64,000 nucleotides of DNA from contig CANUEZ040000198.1 of NCBI GenBank assembly GCA_948099385.1, positions 4,664,501 to 4,728,500 of the forward strand, in the 5' to 3' direction. A program made the translations under genes and the position numbers. Shown here piece after piece: positions 62,475 through 64,000 of the stretch. The notes under the pieces are model-generated. The model saw only the letters and a list, made by a program, of their open reading frames with translations. It did no database searches and was not told the DNA's origin. Every line of letters starts with the position of its first letter. Within the stretch, counting starts at the first letter, position 1. This stretch comes from Fasciola hepatica (lineage: Eukaryota > Platyhelminthes > Trematoda > Plagiorchiida > Fasciolidae).

Positions 62475-63440
62475 AGAATTGATGAACGGTGGAAAATCGA
62501 GTACGTACTTCAAATTTTATCAGCAGATCTTCGTGGATCCCAGAACATTAGGTATCCAGTGGCATATACACGATGACTTTTTTCTGCCTTCAATTCACTT
62601 AGGCGAAGTTCCAATAACGATTGATGATCTAATAAGATTTTTAGCTTCATTTTATGAACCATTATTGTCTCTCGTGCCCATTTTATGCCTCCTCGTGGAA
62701 CATTTCATGATGTTTGTCACCAAAATGTAGAGTAGGTCAATGAAGTAACTAAGACTGTCAAAATGTCCGTTCTTCGGGAAGAGTAATCAGTATAATTATT
62801 GTACTCAACAGGGAAGTCTTGAATATTTTATCTATTTGGTAGTTTACAAAGCCTCAGATTGCTCAACTTGGAATGATGCAAACATTTATTCTCAGGCTTG
62901 GACTGTTGACTGTGTTCGAAGTGCCAGAAGCCACGGGAATCGTCGTCGAGTGCTAAATATGCCTAACCCATACCTCAAGTAATGTCACACATGCCTGATT
63001 GCCTACGGAAAGGTGTCAATTATTTCAGACCGTTTCATATCAAGGTAGATTGAAATGAGCACAACAGATTTGGGTGTCATGCAATGCACTTGGAAATTGG
63101 ATATAGTATGACTGCGGAAGTATTTCTCATGGCAATGATACGGTTTATAACCAGACGCAGTAGACTTAAGGTGATGTATAGTGATGGTGGGTCTAACGTT
63201 GAGGCCGCAGAATGTGTATTGAAAACTGCTTTGTGTGCTAATAATCGACGAGGATATATCGACATACATGGCGGAGGTTGGACGTATCATCAAAGTTAGA
63301 TCTCTAGTCTCCGTGTTTCGAGACCTAGGGCATCCACACGCACTTTGGCTTAGTGATTTATAATTGCTTCCCTCAACACATCCCTTTGTGCAGGGAAGAC
63401 CAAGCTAGTAGAAACTTGCTTCAAAGGTGACGTAAAGCAG
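62475..63440 (+). mobile_element. BEL/Pao retrotransposon remnant: RT end and integrase core
   Basis: The frame 62479-62730 holds the end of the Pao RT, with TLGIQW at 62545-62562 and FLASFYEPLLSLV at 62638-62676. Integrase follows from about 62990. A GVNYFRPFH segment at 63012-63038 has Asn at the first catalytic Asp position of the DDE triad. After one stop (63051-63053), in the same frame, come MHLEIGYSMTAEVFLMAMI (63084-63140) and YSDGGSN (63177-63197) with the second Asp kept. A further stretch with MAEVGRII and STHPFVQG (63266-63400) follows. RNase H, which should separate RT from integrase, is missing. It is oriented like the other Pao pieces. Confidence 0.88.
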
Positions 63441-64000
63441 GAAATCTAGATGCGATATTTCGAAAAGAATGTAGTCGTGAAGATCTCCTTACACAAAGGG
63501 CTCATGGATGAAACGAATTTGTAAAGGGAGACGTGATTCCGATGTCTGGTGACAGTGCACCATGCAGTGTTTTTAGCTAATGATGAGTATGTTCGCCAGA
63601 ACTTGGTGGGAACCGCATCATATATCGACGGTAGAGATATGGAACTATTCTGTTTATTATGAAGTGCATGAGAACTGAAGAAAATATAAGGAGCGTGATG
63701 CAAGCATTTCGTTTGTTCCCGTCCACCGCCTACGTTAAACATTTCAGTTTAAACAACACAAGTAGAGAAATGATACAATTAATTGGGTTCGATTGAAAGC
63801 TTTAACAGTGAGTTTGATAGGGGGAGATCGGGGTCCTTTCGGTTGGTGCCATAACAAACAAACACTTTTGTCAACCGCTTTCGTGCATCGCTTCGGTGAA
63901 TGCTCACAGCTTCAATTTGGGATTGCGCAACACAGTTATGAGATAAGTTGGGTCAGCTTTGTGACCTCATGCAGTGAAATGTTTCGCAAAAAAGAAAACC
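63441..64000. other. Unassigned end of window
   Basis: This may contain the decayed integrase C-terminal half. The minus-strand frame 63742-63446 is unrecognised. Confidence 0.35.

Noticed and set aside
1..64000. CRISPR array, prokaryotic operon, prophage or biosynthetic cluster
   Set aside because: There are no regularly spaced short repeats, no ribosome-binding-site-led long frames and no long genes. Eukaryotic retroelements throughout point to an animal nuclear genome.

Overview
The window looks like repeat-rich nuclear DNA of an invertebrate animal, most likely a flatworm of the trematode type. No intact gene, rRNA, tRNA, operon or CRISPR array is visible, and the longest open frame is about 150 codons. 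What can be recognised is almost entirely broken transposable elements: Penelope-like retroelements (PLEs) with GIY-YIG endonuclease, BEL/Pao and Gypsy LTR retrotransposons, two kinds of LINE (an RTE-like kind and a CR1/Jockey-like kind), an IS630/Tc1/mariner-type DNA transposase, and several unnamed repeats. The flatworm assignment is inference from the mix of families, especially the RTE-like LINE and the PLEs, and from an AT-rich composition. It was not tested by a search.

Layout. 1-5 kb: copy 1 of a diverged segmental duplication (partner at 40-43.4 kb) and a copy of repeat R1. 7-12 kb: a minus-strand PLE reverse transcriptase, a plus-strand PLE tail (YVDD box to GIY-YIG), a plus-strand BEL/Pao RT/RNase H piece and a minus-strand transposase. 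13-17.6 kb: a PLE endonuclease fragment, a long CR1/Jockey-like LINE with its FADD box still readable, and a possible third PLE. 17.6-27.4 kb: the quietest part, with a tRNA-derived SINE-like repeat, a CUB-like coding scrap and one exon-like frame. 27.4-34 kb: two RTE-like LINE pieces and a Gypsy element (zinc knuckle, protease, RT), all on the minus strand. 36-39.6 kb: a BEL/Pao remnant interrupted by R1, joined to transposase sequence and flanked by direct repeats R2. 40-45 kb: copy 2 of the segmental duplication, then another R1. 46-52.2 kb: a second CR1-like LINE, repeat R3, a second PLE RT, and a near-identical copy of the Pao-transposase block without the R1 insertion. 53.5-61 kb: RTE-like LINE pieces and a second Gypsy element. 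62.5-63.4 kb: a BEL/Pao RT-integrase piece.

Nothing suggests that these pieces act together as a system. The most informative structures are comparative: several blocks occur two or three times within 64 kb, so insertions, deletions and the order of events can be read directly. The clearest case is the filled site at 37 kb against the empty site at 50.6 kb.
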